Shown here: in pieces, positions 54,640 to 63,550 of the stretch
Layout: the number at the start of each line of letters is the position of its first letter
Numbering within the stretch: the first letter of the stretch is position 1
Translations under genes and position numbers: made by a program
The notes under the pieces: model-generated
What the model was told of the DNA's origin: nothing
Databases searched by the model: none
What the model saw: only the letters and a program-made list of their open reading frames with translations
From: PNON01 sp963757065
GTDB taxonomy: Bacteria > Chloroflexota > Anaerolineae > Anaerolineales > Anaerolineaceae
Length of the DNA stretch: 64,000 bases
Assembly: GCA_963757065.1 (NCBI GenBank)
Contig: CAVWQC010000009.1
Span: 1-64,000, forward strand
Direction of reading: 5' to 3'

Positions 54640-55617
54640 AAATGTAATTGAGAGTTTTTAGTAAACACATCCTCAGTGAATATATGATTACCCCTTTACT
54701 ACTAAAAAAACTACAGTCCGAGTTGCGAAAGGATATGCTCGCGAAGCGCAATATCGGACAATCTTATCACTACAAGGAAGAGTTCAAAGTGACACAAATG
54801 TGTGAATTTCTTCAAATATCGCGAGCAGCTTATTATGCCTGGGTAAAACGATCCATGGAAGCCAGATAAGGATACGGAGCCGGAAGGAAATTGATCCAAC
54901 AGGCTTATGAGGCATCACATCGAACTTATGGATATCGCAGAGTTCAGATGTGGATCCAGCAGAAATATTGGCATGCACGATCAATCACAAGGCTGTTCTA
55001 AGGCTAATGAACAAGCTGGGGATACATTCTGTCGCCAGAAGACGTAAGTTCTTGAGAAAGGCTAAAGATTCTGTAATTTTTCACCATTATGCCAATATCT
55101 TGAATCGGGAATTCAGCTGCATCTCGTCCCAATCAGAAATGGGTAACGGATGTGACTTTTATTCATACCCGACAAGGTTGGGCATTCCTTTCCACGATCA
55201 AAGATCTGCACGATGGCTTTATTGTTGCTCACTATTTTGCAAGACAAAACTCTCTTGGATTAGTTACAAAAACTCTTAAGCTGGCCATACAAAAAGAAGT
55301 GGTCACTGATGGACTGGTCCTCCACAGTGACCAAGGGTACTCAATACAGCTCTCACGCGTATTTTGTCCTAACAAAAGAATACAACATCTACACCTTCAA
55401 TGTCTAGACGTGGAAACTGCTGGGATAACGCTCCAATGGAAAACTTCTTTGGCCATCTCAAAGAAGAAGCAATGAGGCAAGTTCCCAACCCTACTTTTGA
55501 GGAGGCTAAACAAATAATTGATGATTACATTTACTTTTACAATTATGAAAGGATACAATTAAAAACAAGACAGACACCCTTATCAACTCAGGTGCCTGTC
55601 TATCTAACTCACTAGGG
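54640..55617 (+). pseudogene. Decayed IS3-family transposase (OrfB relic)
   Basis: Fragments of an IS3/IS150-type OrfB spread over several frames: TQMCEFLQISRAAYYAWVKR (N-terminal HTH region), AYEASHRTYGYRRVQMWIQQ (HTH_21), QKWVTDVTFIHTRQGWAFLS (first Asp), GLVLHSDQGYS (second Asp), and SRRGNCWDNAPMENFFGHLK (Glu), ending TRQTPLSTQ. Frameshifts and in-frame stops separate them, so no transposase can be made. It differs from the element at 12905-14154 in sequence and age. No OrfA or clear terminal repeats were found. It separates recR from the next gene. Confidence 0.87.
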
Positions 55618-55706
55618 TTCTCAGTTTAGGGGGTTTTTTATATTCGTAATTTCAAGTTATGTATATATAATGTAAACAAGGGTGGTTTGTTTAGAAAGGA
55701 GAATTT

Positions 55707-56399
55707 ATGAAAAATAAGCCCATCTCTCCATTTGTTTGGATACTCACATTGTTTTTTGTGGTCGTCATTCCGCTTCTGCCAATACTGATTACATCACGGT
55801 GGGATTGGTGGGAAGCCTGGGCATTTGCAATTATTAATGTGCTGGGATTTGCCATAAGCCGAATCCTGGCTGCCCGCCGCCATCCGGACATAATTGCTGA
55901 ACGGGCTAAATTCTTAACTCATGAAAATACCCAACCATGGGATCAACGTCTGGCTCCGCTGGTCGGTCTCGGCAGCGGATTATTACCTCTGGTTGCAGGT
56001 TTGGAAGCTAAGTTCGGAAGGTTATTCACTTTCGGAATGTCGTTAAAAATCGCAATGCTGGTGATTATCCTGGCTGGATATGCCCTGGCCTCCTTTGCAT
56101 TGATTGAAAACCGCTTTTTTTCGGGAACAGTACGACTCCAGCCGGAACGAGGGCATATGGTCGTATCTGGTGGTCCATACCGCTGGATCCGCCATCCAGG
56201 TTACGCAGGATCCTTACTGACATTTATAACCATCCCTATTTTCTTGGATTCTCTTTGGGCTTTCATTCCCGCAATATTGGTCACGGTCTTTTTAGTGATC
56301 CGCACCGGGTTAGAGGATAAATTCTTACAGGAACAATTGCCAGGCTATCGTGAATATGCAGGGCAAGTTCGCTATCGATTATTTCCCGGATTATGGTAA
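55707..56399 (+). CDS. Isoprenylcysteine carboxyl methyltransferase-like membrane protein
   Basis: A 230-residue integral membrane protein with five to six helices and the ICMT/PEMT signature GGPYRWIRHPGYAG near residue 155, followed by ETxx-type EDKFLQEQLPGYREYAGQVRYRLFPG. These bind SAM at the membrane. In bacteria the methyl acceptor is mostly unknown, possibly lipids, quinones or small thiols. GAAAGGAGAATTT precedes the ATG. It is followed 24 bases later by a 178-residue membrane protein, possibly in the same transcript. No oddities in length. Confidence 0.9.
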   Translation: MKNKPISPFVWILTLFFVVVIPLLPILITSRWDWWEAWAFAIINVLGFAISRILAARRHPDIIAERAKFLTHENTQPWDQRLAPLVGLGSGLLPLVAGLEAKFGRLFTFGMSLKIAMLVIILAGYALASFALIENRFFSGTVRLQPERGHMVVSGGPYRWIRHPGYAGSLLTFITIPIFLDSLWAFIPAILVTVFLVIRTGLEDKFLQEQLPGYREYAGQVRYRLFPGLW

Positions 56400-56423
56400 A
56401 AATTTTTCGTACAGGGTCACATT

Positions 56424-56960
56424 ATGAATTCGGGTGCTCATCATCTGGATGACCTAATCTATAAAGAAAGAGTCTCGTCAAACAAAACAGAGGCACTATT
56501 CCTTGCGCTTGCTCTTGCCTTCTCCTTATCATCCATATGGCGAATAGTCATGGGCAGCTTGGATATTTTTACAATGGTTTTGATTGCCTTTTTCTTTTTA
56601 TTTTGTTTTTATTCAGTAAATTATCGCACCCTTGTCATCCGTCTCTCTAAAACAAAATTATTACTCACCTTCGGGATCTTCACCTGGATCATCCCTGTAG
56701 ATAATATTGAATCTTATTACCTTGATGATCTCCCGGCGATTATGAAGTATGGAGGAGCTGGAATCCACTTTATGACAATTCGAAATCGTTACCGGGCTTC
56801 ATTCAATTTTCTTGAGTATCCCAGGGTGGTAATTCAACTCAAGAGGAAACAGGGTCTAGTAAAAGATATTTCTTTTTCAACAAAGCGACCAAATGATATT
56901 CTTCGATATATTCAAGATTGTATATCACATAATAAAGGCAGCAATAAATCCGTTGATTGA
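56424..56960 (+). CDS. Hypothetical two-helix membrane protein
   Basis: A 178-residue protein. Residues about 24-44 and 46-66 are membrane helices (LFLALALAFSLSSIWRIVMG, FTMVLIAFFFLFCFY), after a polar start. The C-terminal 110 residues are strand-rich and PH-like (VIRLSKTKLLLTFGIFTWIIPVDNIESYYL, in parts), similar in design to bacterial PH domains beside two helices. Function is unknown. CAGGGTCACATT precedes the ATG. It lies between the ICMT-like gene and a convergent unknown gene. Confidence 0.72.
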   Translation: MNSGAHHLDDLIYKERVSSNKTEALFLALALAFSLSSIWRIVMGSLDIFTMVLIAFFFLFCFYSVNYRTLVIRLSKTKLLLTFGIFTWIIPVDNIESYYLDDLPAIMKYGGAGIHFMTIRNRYRASFNFLEYPRVVIQLKRKQGLVKDISFSTKRPNDILRYIQDCISHNKGSNKSVD

Positions 56961-57052
56961 GCATTTGTTTGCGACGAATAAACTTAATCCATTTATCGAA
57001 TCTAGCAAATGAACTAAAGAATAATATTAGTAAGTAATCCATTGCATTTCTG

Positions 57053-58120
57053 CTATGCGTTATCAGGTATCTCATTTATTACAAATAGATTCGTTTCTTC
57101 ATAATCTCTCAAATCCTCAGACGGAACAAGCATCCAACACCGATCTTCCCGTAAATCTTTCACCTTTTCCCACCATCTGGCAATGAGCGACGATTTTTCG
57201 GCGCACATTCGAATTTCATTTATTGTTTTAAAATAGAATATCCCGAATGGATAATGATGTCCAAATTCCTCAGGAGTCAGGTGAAAATCAACAGTATAGG
57301 TGAGACCATGCAACTCCTCTCCCGTAAATCTGCAGTCGAAGCTGAGATATTCGATTAGGTCATGTTCCCGCTCCAGGCATACAGTGAGCCAGGGACTGAT
57401 ATTATCCATGTTATAGATCCTGGATATATAACATATTAAAAATTCAACGTTGCTTTGATACAACCGCATGATCTTATCAAGCTTTTCAAAAGCGTATGGA
57501 TTGGTATACCAAATGGTCTTTCCGTGAGCTTCCGATATCAATGATTTATCTTTTTCCGGTTCCAATGCTTCGCTATTGAATGGAAATGTCGTTTCCAGAT
57601 CAGCATCCATTCGTCGAAGGTCAATGATGTGTAAATTCATTTTGCCTGCATTCTCCACGAACTCAGGATCAAGTTCATCCAGAAAAACCGCCCAGGGCGT
57701 GGAGCCAGCTTTATCTTTCAATACTTCCCATGCCTGGGCGGCCAATGTGGAACGCAATGCAGCGTAATGCAGCCGTTCTTTCGTCCGGAACCACCAGCAA
57801 CCAGCATAACCAAAATCCTCCAGTGGTGGAGTGGAATATGCCTGATATGGCGATTCATATCTATCCCAGCGGCTCGAGATAATATGTCCGCCCAAAGGAT
57901 ATTCCCTGTCAAAGTAGATGGTCGCGAATGGAAAATTGCGGTGTTTACTAACATAGAATGCCTGTTCCGAATTCCATTCTGGGACCTTTCTGTTGTACCT
58001 GTTCAATATGGTGGCCAATCTCGTTGTTGCAGGTACAGGCAGAACAATGACTTCCTCGGGAGAAAGTGAATAGTCCAGGCTCAAGCTTTGCGGGGTAAGA
58101 TACTGGAAAGTCTCTATCAT
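57053..58120 (-). CDS. Unidentified 355-residue protein
   Basis: I recognise no family. The protein is soluble, acidic and rich in aromatic residues (WYTNPYAFEKL, HHYPFGIFYFKT), with no signal peptide or membrane helix. ATG at 58120 (MIETFQYLTPQSL) is proposed; a TTG at 58147 would add nine residues, and neither has a strong Shine-Dalgarno sequence. Ten to forty bases upstream ends the 80-residue gene on the same strand, so they form a two-gene unit. Conserved-looking blocks such as GCWWFRTKERLHYAALR and PWAVFLDELDPEF could help a profile search. Base composition is like its neighbours. Confidence 0.7.
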   Translation of the reverse strand: MIETFQYLTPQSLSLDYSLSPEEVIVLPVPATTRLATILNRYNRKVPEWNSEQAFYVSKHRNFPFATIYFDREYPLGGHIISSRWDRYESPYQAYSTPPLEDFGYAGCWWFRTKERLHYAALRSTLAAQAWEVLKDKAGSTPWAVFLDELDPEFVENAGKMNLHIIDLRRMDADLETTFPFNSEALEPEKDKSLISEAHGKTIWYTNPYAFEKLDKIMRLYQSNVEFLICYISRIYNMDNISPWLTVCLEREHDLIEYLSFDCRFTGEELHGLTYTVDFHLTPEEFGHHYPFGIFYFKTINEIRMCAEKSSLIARWWEKVKDLREDRCWMLVPSEDLRDYEETNLFVINEIPDNA

Positions 58121-58156
58121 CGATACTTTCTTGCCATTATTTTGCAAGGACTGTTT

Positions 58157-58399
58157 TTACCTGGCATTCCTAACCATCTCCTCCAATCCGGCAGCTTCTG
58201 ATTCGGGGTCTTCCCCATCTTTCATGCAATCTTCAACGAAGGAATCCCATGTGCCATCCGCGACCATCATTTCCTTTACGGTGAGTCTCCGTGCTTCGCT
58301 TTCCTGTTTTAATTTCAATAAGCCGTTCCGCTGCCAATCGCGGACAAACACGGCAATCTGTTCTTCATTTGTAAGCCTGACGTAAAATCTATCTTCCAT
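58157..58399 (-). CDS. Unidentified 80-residue acidic protein
   Basis: A short, highly charged protein with no known family. It reads MEDRFYVRLTNEEQIAVFVRD (first half in parts: FYVRLTNEEQI and FVRDWQRNGLLKL) and ends in an acidic helix (GTWDSFVEDCMKDGEDPESE). A good CAGGAGGTTACTA lies before the ATG at 58399. It precedes the 355-residue unknown gene in the same direction, and a strong hairpin lies upstream at 58514-58545. The arrangement suggests a regulator or adaptor with a larger partner, as in small two-gene modules, but this is speculation. Confidence 0.7.
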   Translation of the reverse strand: MEDRFYVRLTNEEQIAVFVRDWQRNGLLKLKQESEARRLTVKEMMVADGTWDSFVEDCMKDGEDPESEAAGLEEMVRNAR

Positions 58400-58513
58400 T
58401 AGTAACCTCCTGACATAAACAAATTCCTAAGAATCGTCGTTCGACGGATAAGCCCGATCATTTGCCATTCATAAAGGTGAAAGAATTGGAAAGAAACCTC
58501 ATATTTGAGGCCA

Positions 58514-58545
58514 GATCCTGAAGGTCAAGATTGACCTCCAGGATC
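58514..58545. terminator. Near-perfect 15-base hairpin
   Basis: GATCCTGAAGGTCAA and TTGACCTCCAGGATC pair with one mismatch around two bases. It stands between the VWA gene end (58602, minus strand) and the 80-residue gene, so it probably terminates the VWA operon. Confidence 0.75.
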
Positions 58546-58601
58546 TTTCAGCGTCCCCTGTTTTCCCCCTAGGTCGGATCAGGTAAAATCACCAAACCTA
58601 A

Positions 58602-59838
58602 TTATTTATTGAATCGTTTCCGATCCTGGTAGTTCTGATTGTGGCTTTGTTTACGGTCAGCTTCTTCCATTCCGTGTGCCATTCTCTCAGACATATCCTG
58701 GTACAAAGCTTTGCTGGCAGCCGGGAGGTACGCTTCCTGATCATCAATACTTTGATGAAGAGTCATCCGTGCTTCCTGTCTCCTGCCCTGGCGCTCCAAT
58801 TTGAGTGAAGCATTGGCGGCTTCAGCCACCTCCACCACAGAAAACCGGCCAAGCATGGCTTCATCCAGTGGAGCCCGATCTACTATTGCACAGTCTTCAT
58901 AGACAAAAATCAGTTCATCGCTAACAGCTTTTGGGGCATCAACTCCCTGAGAGGATACTTCCACTTTCAAGGTAATCTTTGCCTGGCCGCCCTCGAGAGG
59001 TACATTCAACTTGAGGTAGAATTCCGAACTCTTGCCCGGAGTATAAATCTCCGGGAAAGATGGAGAGGCTTGAGCTGGTGCGTTCCACTTTCCATCCGCC
59101 TGGAACCTGGGCATCCACTCCTTCCGGCAGGGTGGTTTTGATCTCCACCCGGTGAGCTACAACGGAGGTCAACTCAGACAACTCTTTGGCAAAGATGGCT
59201 GGAATTTCACTCGACTTGCCAATGTAGTAGAACTTCCCGCCGCCTTGATTCGCCATTGCTTCGAGCAAATGTTCATTGAAGCCCTCGCCCACGCCAAAAC
59301 ACGAGGTGGAGACGCCACGGGCGTGCAGTTCGCGGGCATGCATCGAGAGTTCTTCCTCTTCGGTGATTCCGCGGTTGGCCAAACCGTCAGTAAGCAGCAG
59401 GCAGCGGTTGGTTTCTTCCAAATTCAGGTTGTCAGCGATCAACTGGCATCCACGCATCCAACCGCCGGCCAGATCGGTCATGTTGCGGGGGAACAATTTA
59501 TTAATGGCCGCTTTGACTTCATCCCGGTTGGTTCGCGTCATTCTCACGCCCTGGGCAAGGGTTTCGATCTCATCATCGTAGGCAACGACGGATACATGGT
59601 CTTTCTCGTTGAGAAGATCCAGAACATGCCCGGCAGCCTGTTTTACATATTCCAGTTTTTCATCAGCCATGGAGCCGCTGCGGTCAATGACCAGCGCCAG
59701 GTTGACCGGGGTGCGCGTTTTACTGGATGCAGCAACCGGTGCCTTGAGGGACACTTCGATGATTCTTTTGGTTTCAATGGTTCTTTTTACCAGTACAGAA
59801 TCTGGGGACAGCTTTAATAAGATGGCTTGTTCAGTCAT
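58602..59838 (-). CDS. VWA-domain protein, frameshifted
   Basis: About 411 residues. A von Willebrand factor A domain (about 35-220) with an intact metal-ion-dependent adhesion site: DRSGSM (DxSxS), Thr in MTDLAGG and Asp in LTDGLANRG. The second half is strand-rich and ends in a basic tail. The frame breaks near 59034, where one extra G divides GQEF from EFYLKLNV; the span of 1237 bases is one over a multiple of three. No signal peptide, so it is cytoplasmic. CAAGGAGGTAATTCAA precedes the ATG. It follows the MerR gene in the same unit, an arrangement suggesting MerR-controlled expression. Bacterial VWA proteins of this sort often act with MoxR ATPases, but none is nearby. Confidence 0.85.
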
Positions 59839-59903
59839 TTGAATTACCTCCTTGTGCCCCTGTTGGTTGGGTCAGGAGGATAGGAGCACAGCGCTCTTCC
59901 TGA

Positions 59904-60638
59904 TCAGATTAACTTGAATAGCTGGCGAATGGTGATAATGATGTCTGCTAATTTCCCGCTTGACTGCTTTTCCACATCACCGCGAATGTTAAGTTCCACT
60001 CCTTCCATTATTTCGTACCGCTGCCAGGTGTTAAGGTTTGCATCTTCTTTAAATTCCTGGTGTGCATACTGTTTCATTTCAGCAGAGATATTCTCTGGTT
60101 TTTCCCTCGTTGGTACAGGCGCCGAACTAGGAACCTGTGAGCGTTTCCTTATGAAAGCCGGCTTCTCAAAGGAATCTGAGTCTGTGATCTTGGGAGCGCT
60201 CATCATCAGATTGTCCTCCTGGAATGCGGAAGGTTGGTCATAGTTGACCAATTCATCTGAAACCCGTTTTACCAGCCGGCGCTGCATCACGTGATTAATA
60301 TATCCCTTGGCAGAGTCATCATCAGTTTCTTCAGCATTCTCGGCATTGAAACCCACTTCCTGTTGCAGCCGCCGCAATGTTTCGCTGGATCGTAATAACT
60401 CCTGAACTCGTTCCGGTGAGATATCATGCACCAGCAGCTTGATCTCCTTCAAAGGCAGGAAAGAGTCCTTCAACTGGCGGATCAACCGGATGAGGTCAAT
60501 ATATGCCGGATCGTAAGACGCATATCGACCGCGATTGGAAGGTGGAGGTAGCAACCCTTCGGTAATATAATATCGGATGGTACGGGTCGAAACCCCGGCT
60601 TTTTCAGCCACTTCATGGATCAGATACTGCTCATCCAT
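59904..60638 (-). CDS. MerR-family transcriptional regulator with long C-terminal extension
   Basis: A 244-residue protein. The N-terminal 70 residues are a MerR winged helix (IHEVAEKAGVSTRTIRYYI, then GLLPPPSNRGRYASYDPAYIDLIRLI). The remaining 170 residues include a coiled coil (about 75-95), an acidic stretch and a C-terminal segment (LNTWQRYEIMEGVELNIRG) that does not match a known effector domain. It controls presumably its own promoter, a consensus one with a palindrome over the -10 box, and the VWA gene 65 bases downstream. Start at ATG 60638, with AAAGG 10 bases upstream; TTG 60641 is possible. Such MerR-VWA pairs occur in Chloroflexota and are poorly studied. Confidence 0.88.
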   Translation of the reverse strand: MDEQYLIHEVAEKAGVSTRTIRYYITEGLLPPPSNRGRYASYDPAYIDLIRLIRQLKDSFLPLKEIKLLVHDISPERVQELLRSSETLRRLQQEVGFNAENAEETDDDSAKGYINHVMQRRLVKRVSDELVNYDQPSAFQEDNLMMSAPKITDSDSFEKPAFIRKRSQVPSSAPVPTREKPENISAEMKQYAHQEFKEDANLNTWQRYEIMEGVELNIRGDVEKQSSGKLADIIITIRQLFKLI

Positions 60639-60669
60639 CAATTATGAACCTTTCTCATCTAACCAGTTA

Positions 60670-60705
60670 TACTGTCATTATAACAGTAGTACGTAACAAT
60701 GTCAA
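60670..60705 (-). promoter_or_regulatory. Consensus promoter with palindromic operator for the MerR-VWA unit
   Basis: Minus strand: TTGACA (60700-60705), exactly 17 bases, TATAAT (60677-60682), a perfect sigma-70 promoter. The palindrome TACTGT-N7-ACAGTA (60670-60688) covers the -10 box and is a likely binding site for a repressor, perhaps the MerR protein itself. Confidence 0.8.
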
Positions 60706-60717
60706 TAGGGAAAAGTG

Positions 60718-60835
60718 GGAACTAGGGATCAGTGATCAGGGATTAGTAAGAAGTAACTAATCCCCGGTGGGCGAGATTTGAAATTTGGGTAATTGCCTTA
60801 CTAATTAACTGATCAACTAATCACTGATCAACGTT
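60718..60835. repeat. GTGATTAGT-family array
   Basis: CTAGGGATCAGTGATCAGGGATTAGT on the left and CTAATTAACTGATCAACTAATCACTGATCAAC on the right, again in inverted orientation around a short spacer. Same family as the arrays at 11819, 22650 and 46735. Confidence 0.6.
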
Positions 60836-61132
60836 CTTCCATTCCCTTTTATGGTTTACCTCCAGCTTGTCCAGCACCGCCTGCTCCAGGTCGATGCCGC
60901 TGATCATGGCTAGCTGCAGCAGGTAAAGCGAAACATCCGCCAGTTCGCCGGCCAATTCTTCCCGGTTTATAACTTGGTCTCCCCATTGGAAATGCTCCAG
61001 CACTTCGGCGGCTTCCAGGTTGAGCGAGATAGCCAGGTTTCGGGCATTCTGTGGGCGTGGGCTGGCAGGGTCATACCAGCCCTTGCTGCGTACAAATTCA
61101 TCCATTAAGTGGGTCAAGTCTTTAATTTCCAT
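60821..61132 (-). CDS. MazG-like nucleotide pyrophosphohydrolase
   Basis: A 103-residue all-alpha NTP pyrophosphatase resembling the short MazG/RS21-C6 group (dCTPase-like). The metal-binding EAAEVLEHFQW (ExxE) and GELADVSLYLLQL (ExxD) motifs are intact. These proteins hydrolyse non-canonical or excess NTPs. TATGAT lies six bases before the ATG at 61132 with no Shine-Dalgarno sequence, another candidate leaderless gene. It ends inside an intergenic repeat array. It is not near any toxin-antitoxin gene, so the housekeeping role is preferred. Confidence 0.87.
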   Translation of the reverse strand: MEIKDLTHLMDEFVRSKGWYDPASPRPQNARNLAISLNLEAAEVLEHFQWGDQVINREELAGELADVSLYLLQLAMISGIDLEQAVLDKLEVNHKREWKNVDQ

Positions 61133-61144
61133 GTAGATATCATA
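61130..61144 (-). promoter_or_regulatory. -10 box for a leaderless MazG-like transcript
   Basis: Minus strand: TATGAT (61139-61144), six bases, then ATG (61130-61132). No Shine-Dalgarno sequence. Confidence 0.45.
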
Positions 61145-61228
61145 GCAGTTTTTGTGGAAGGTGGGGGTCTGACGTCAAAAAAGCCTGCCTCAACCAGAGT
61201 ATAATTTTACTAGTGGAGGATGGCCGGG

Positions 61229-62116
61229 ATGAAAACTTCAATCATAAGACTCAAGACTAAGAAATTATGGTGGATTCAAATAATCCTTCTGATGTTTTGC
61301 CTGATATTATTTGGATCGTTCATTTCCATTCCTTCGCAAGCAATGGGTAATACAGGTCAGGCTACTCCCACAGCGACGCCAACTCCGAAATGTCAATCCA
61401 CCCACGGCAAGATCATATATGCCCAGTTTGACTCAACCGTCCTGAAAAAACCGTTCATCTTCAGGGTATACACTCCACCATGTTTTGGTCCTAACGAAAC
61501 AGTAAAATATCCGGTCTTGTATATATTGCACGGCCAATCATCCAACGATGATCAATGGGACCGCCTGGGTATGGACGAGGCAGCCGATCAACTGATCAGC
61601 ACCGGAATCATTTCCCCGTTGATCATTGTGATGCCGCAGGAAAGCAATTATTTGGAAGATCCACAAATTTCCAAGTATGGGTATGCTTTTGTGGATGAAT
61701 TATTACCCTGGGTTGATGCTAATTATCCAACCATCCCCGGTAGGCAGACCCGTGCAATTGGTGGATTGTCACGCGGTGCCGGCTGGGCAATGCGGCTGGG
61801 TCTGATCAATCCAGACCTTTTCGGCAGCATCGGTGGACACAGCCTGGCTCAATTTAAAGGAGATTATTTCAGCGTTCCCCGATGGCGTAGTCGGACCAGT
61901 GACGAGAACCTGCCAAGGATCTACCTGGATATTGGATTACTGGATTTTGTAAAGGACACCGCCCGGGTATTTGAGACACGTTTATCAGAGTACTCTTACC
62001 CGCATGAATGGCATCTTAATACTGGCAGCCATACAGAAGTCTACTGGTCTGAACATGTCGACGAATACCTGATCTGGTACAACCAGGCCTGGGACACCTC
62101 CTCCATCGTGCCATAA
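61229..62116 (+). CDS. Secreted putative esterase (esterase D/feruloyl esterase type)
   Basis: A 295-residue alpha/beta hydrolase with an N-terminal signal or anchor (hydrophobic residues about 15-35), followed by a Thr/Pro linker. The nucleophile elbow is GGLSRGAG near the middle; oxyanion region PVLYILHGQSSNDDQW and histidine TGSHTEVYW complete the set, and the acid is near YLDIGLLDF. It belongs to the putative esterase family PF00756. GGAGG lies nine bases before the ATG at 61229, so that start is preferred over the ATG at 61220. It is probably extracytoplasmic. Its substrate, possibly a carbohydrate ester, is unknown. Confidence 0.9.
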   Translation: MKTSIIRLKTKKLWWIQIILLMFCLILFGSFISIPSQAMGNTGQATPTATPTPKCQSTHGKIIYAQFDSTVLKKPFIFRVYTPPCFGPNETVKYPVLYILHGQSSNDDQWDRLGMDEAADQLISTGIISPLIIVMPQESNYLEDPQISKYGYAFVDELLPWVDANYPTIPGRQTRAIGGLSRGAGWAMRLGLINPDLFGSIGGHSLAQFKGDYFSVPRWRSRTSDENLPRIYLDIGLLDFVKDTARVFETRLSEYSYPHEWHLNTGSHTEVYWSEHVDEYLIWYNQAWDTSSIVP

Positions 62117-62312
62117 TATTCACTGATATGGATTCGCTGGATTTTTTGGTATCTATTGTGATAGGTAAGGATTGGCAGAAAGAAATACCCAATATACTTA
62201 ATCCGCTCATGCAGGCTGTTGAGCATTTTGTTCTTTTGCATCATCCCGATAACCGGTTCAGAGGAAGTATAATCGCCCGGGGGACAAACGAATTATAAGA
62301 AAGTAGGTACTT

Positions 62313-63389
62313 ATGAATACAAATCGCCAGTTACCCATCATCCATTTATCGGGTTCTCATAAAGAGATCGGTCGCCAGCTGGGAGAATCCTGCCGCCAGC
62401 AGATTACACATTCAATTGAAAATGCCCGCATCTTACTAGATGAAGCCTATTATGATCTAGAGTTAACCTGGGAAGGTGCACAAATCCAATCCCACAAATA
62501 TTTGCCTTTTGCCGAAGAGAATTATCCGCAATATGTAGAGGAAATGGCCGGAATCGCGCAGGGAGCAAATGTCCCATTCGACGAGGTTGTTGTTCTGAAT
62601 GTCATGGAAGCCGTGGCCAGTGATGCACTGCATCTAACCAAATGTACCAGTATGGCTGTCAATCAACAGCGCACCGCCAACAACAAGGTGCTGGTTGGCC
62701 ATAACGAGGATTGGATTCCGGAGGACGAACCTGATGTGGTATTGCTGAAGGTGACCCCAGATGATGAACCGTCTTTTCTGGCAATGACCTATGGAGGGTT
62801 ATTGCCAAATATCGGGATTAACGAGCATGGCATCTGTCAATGTTGTGATACTGTTTATCCGAAAGACAGCCGTATCGGGGTTCCCCGGGTGATCGTGTCG
62901 CGTGCGGTATTATCAGCCAAGACGATCAGTGATGCCATCCGCATGACGCTCATTCCAAGACGGGCAGCCGGATACAACCATCTTATCGCGCATGAGAGTG
63001 GTGAAATCTACAATGTGGAAGTTTCATCACGCCAGTTTGCCATCCAATATGGTGAGGCTGGCTATATTGTCCATACAAACCATTTCCTTGACCCGGTGAT
63101 GCAGAAAATCGAAGATGAGCCGGAGGTCCTGGTATCCACCCGCGTTCGCTACTTCCGGGCATTAAGACGAATCAAAGAGACCGAAAACCATACGGTCGAA
63201 ACTCTACAATCCATTTTGAAGGACCATGTTAATTTCCCCGATTCGGTATGCAATCACATTGACCAGAGGGATAAACCTCTCGATCGTGAAAAAACAATCA
63301 CTTCGCTTGTTTTTGATCTAACCGAACGCCAGTTACATGCCAGTTGGGGAAACCCATGCGAAAACGCATATAACACTTATCAACTCTAA
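62313..63389 (+). CDS. C45-family peptidase (acyl-CoA:6-APA acyltransferase-like)
   Basis: A 358-residue Ntn-hydrolase of the penicillin-acyltransferase/C45 family. The autoproteolytic nucleophile is expected at Cys111 in KCTSMAV; LVGHNEDW follows as the signature, and the N-terminal HLSGSHKEIGRQLGE is typical. Relatives cleave or transfer acyl groups on amides, and their natural substrates in bacteria are mostly unknown. The start follows AAGTAGGTACTT. No signal peptide, so it is probably cytoplasmic. A terminator follows at 63425, then gyrA. It does not sit near antibiotic or polyketide genes, so penicillin metabolism is not implied. Confidence 0.88.
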   Translation: MNTNRQLPIIHLSGSHKEIGRQLGESCRQQITHSIENARILLDEAYYDLELTWEGAQIQSHKYLPFAEENYPQYVEEMAGIAQGANVPFDEVVVLNVMEAVASDALHLTKCTSMAVNQQRTANNKVLVGHNEDWIPEDEPDVVLLKVTPDDEPSFLAMTYGGLLPNIGINEHGICQCCDTVYPKDSRIGVPRVIVSRAVLSAKTISDAIRMTLIPRRAAGYNHLIAHESGEIYNVEVSSRQFAIQYGEAGYIVHTNHFLDPVMQKIEDEPEVLVSTRVRYFRALRRIKETENHTVETLQSILKDHVNFPDSVCNHIDQRDKPLDREKTITSLVFDLTERQLHASWGNPCENAYNTYQL

Positions 63390-63424
63390 CTTTTTCTTAT
63401 GAGTTAGTTCTGAGATTTGATAAT

Positions 63425-63457
63425 AACCGGATGATCTGGTGATCCCCGGTTTTTTTA
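63425..63457 (+). terminator. Rho-independent terminator of the C45 peptidase gene
   Basis: AACCGG/CCGGTT stem with a 15-base loop, then TTTTTTT. Confidence 0.8.
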
Positions 63458-63550
63458 TGTTAAGAACACGGTCATGCGTGGAAGACGGCAAAAAGGGTCT
63501 GTATAGGGTATAATTATAAGGTTAATTAACCCCGATTGGATGACCTTTTT

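Noticed and set aside
58602..59838. Two separate overlapping VWA-related genes
   Set aside because: The second frame has no plausible start of its own and continues the domain exactly after dropping one base.
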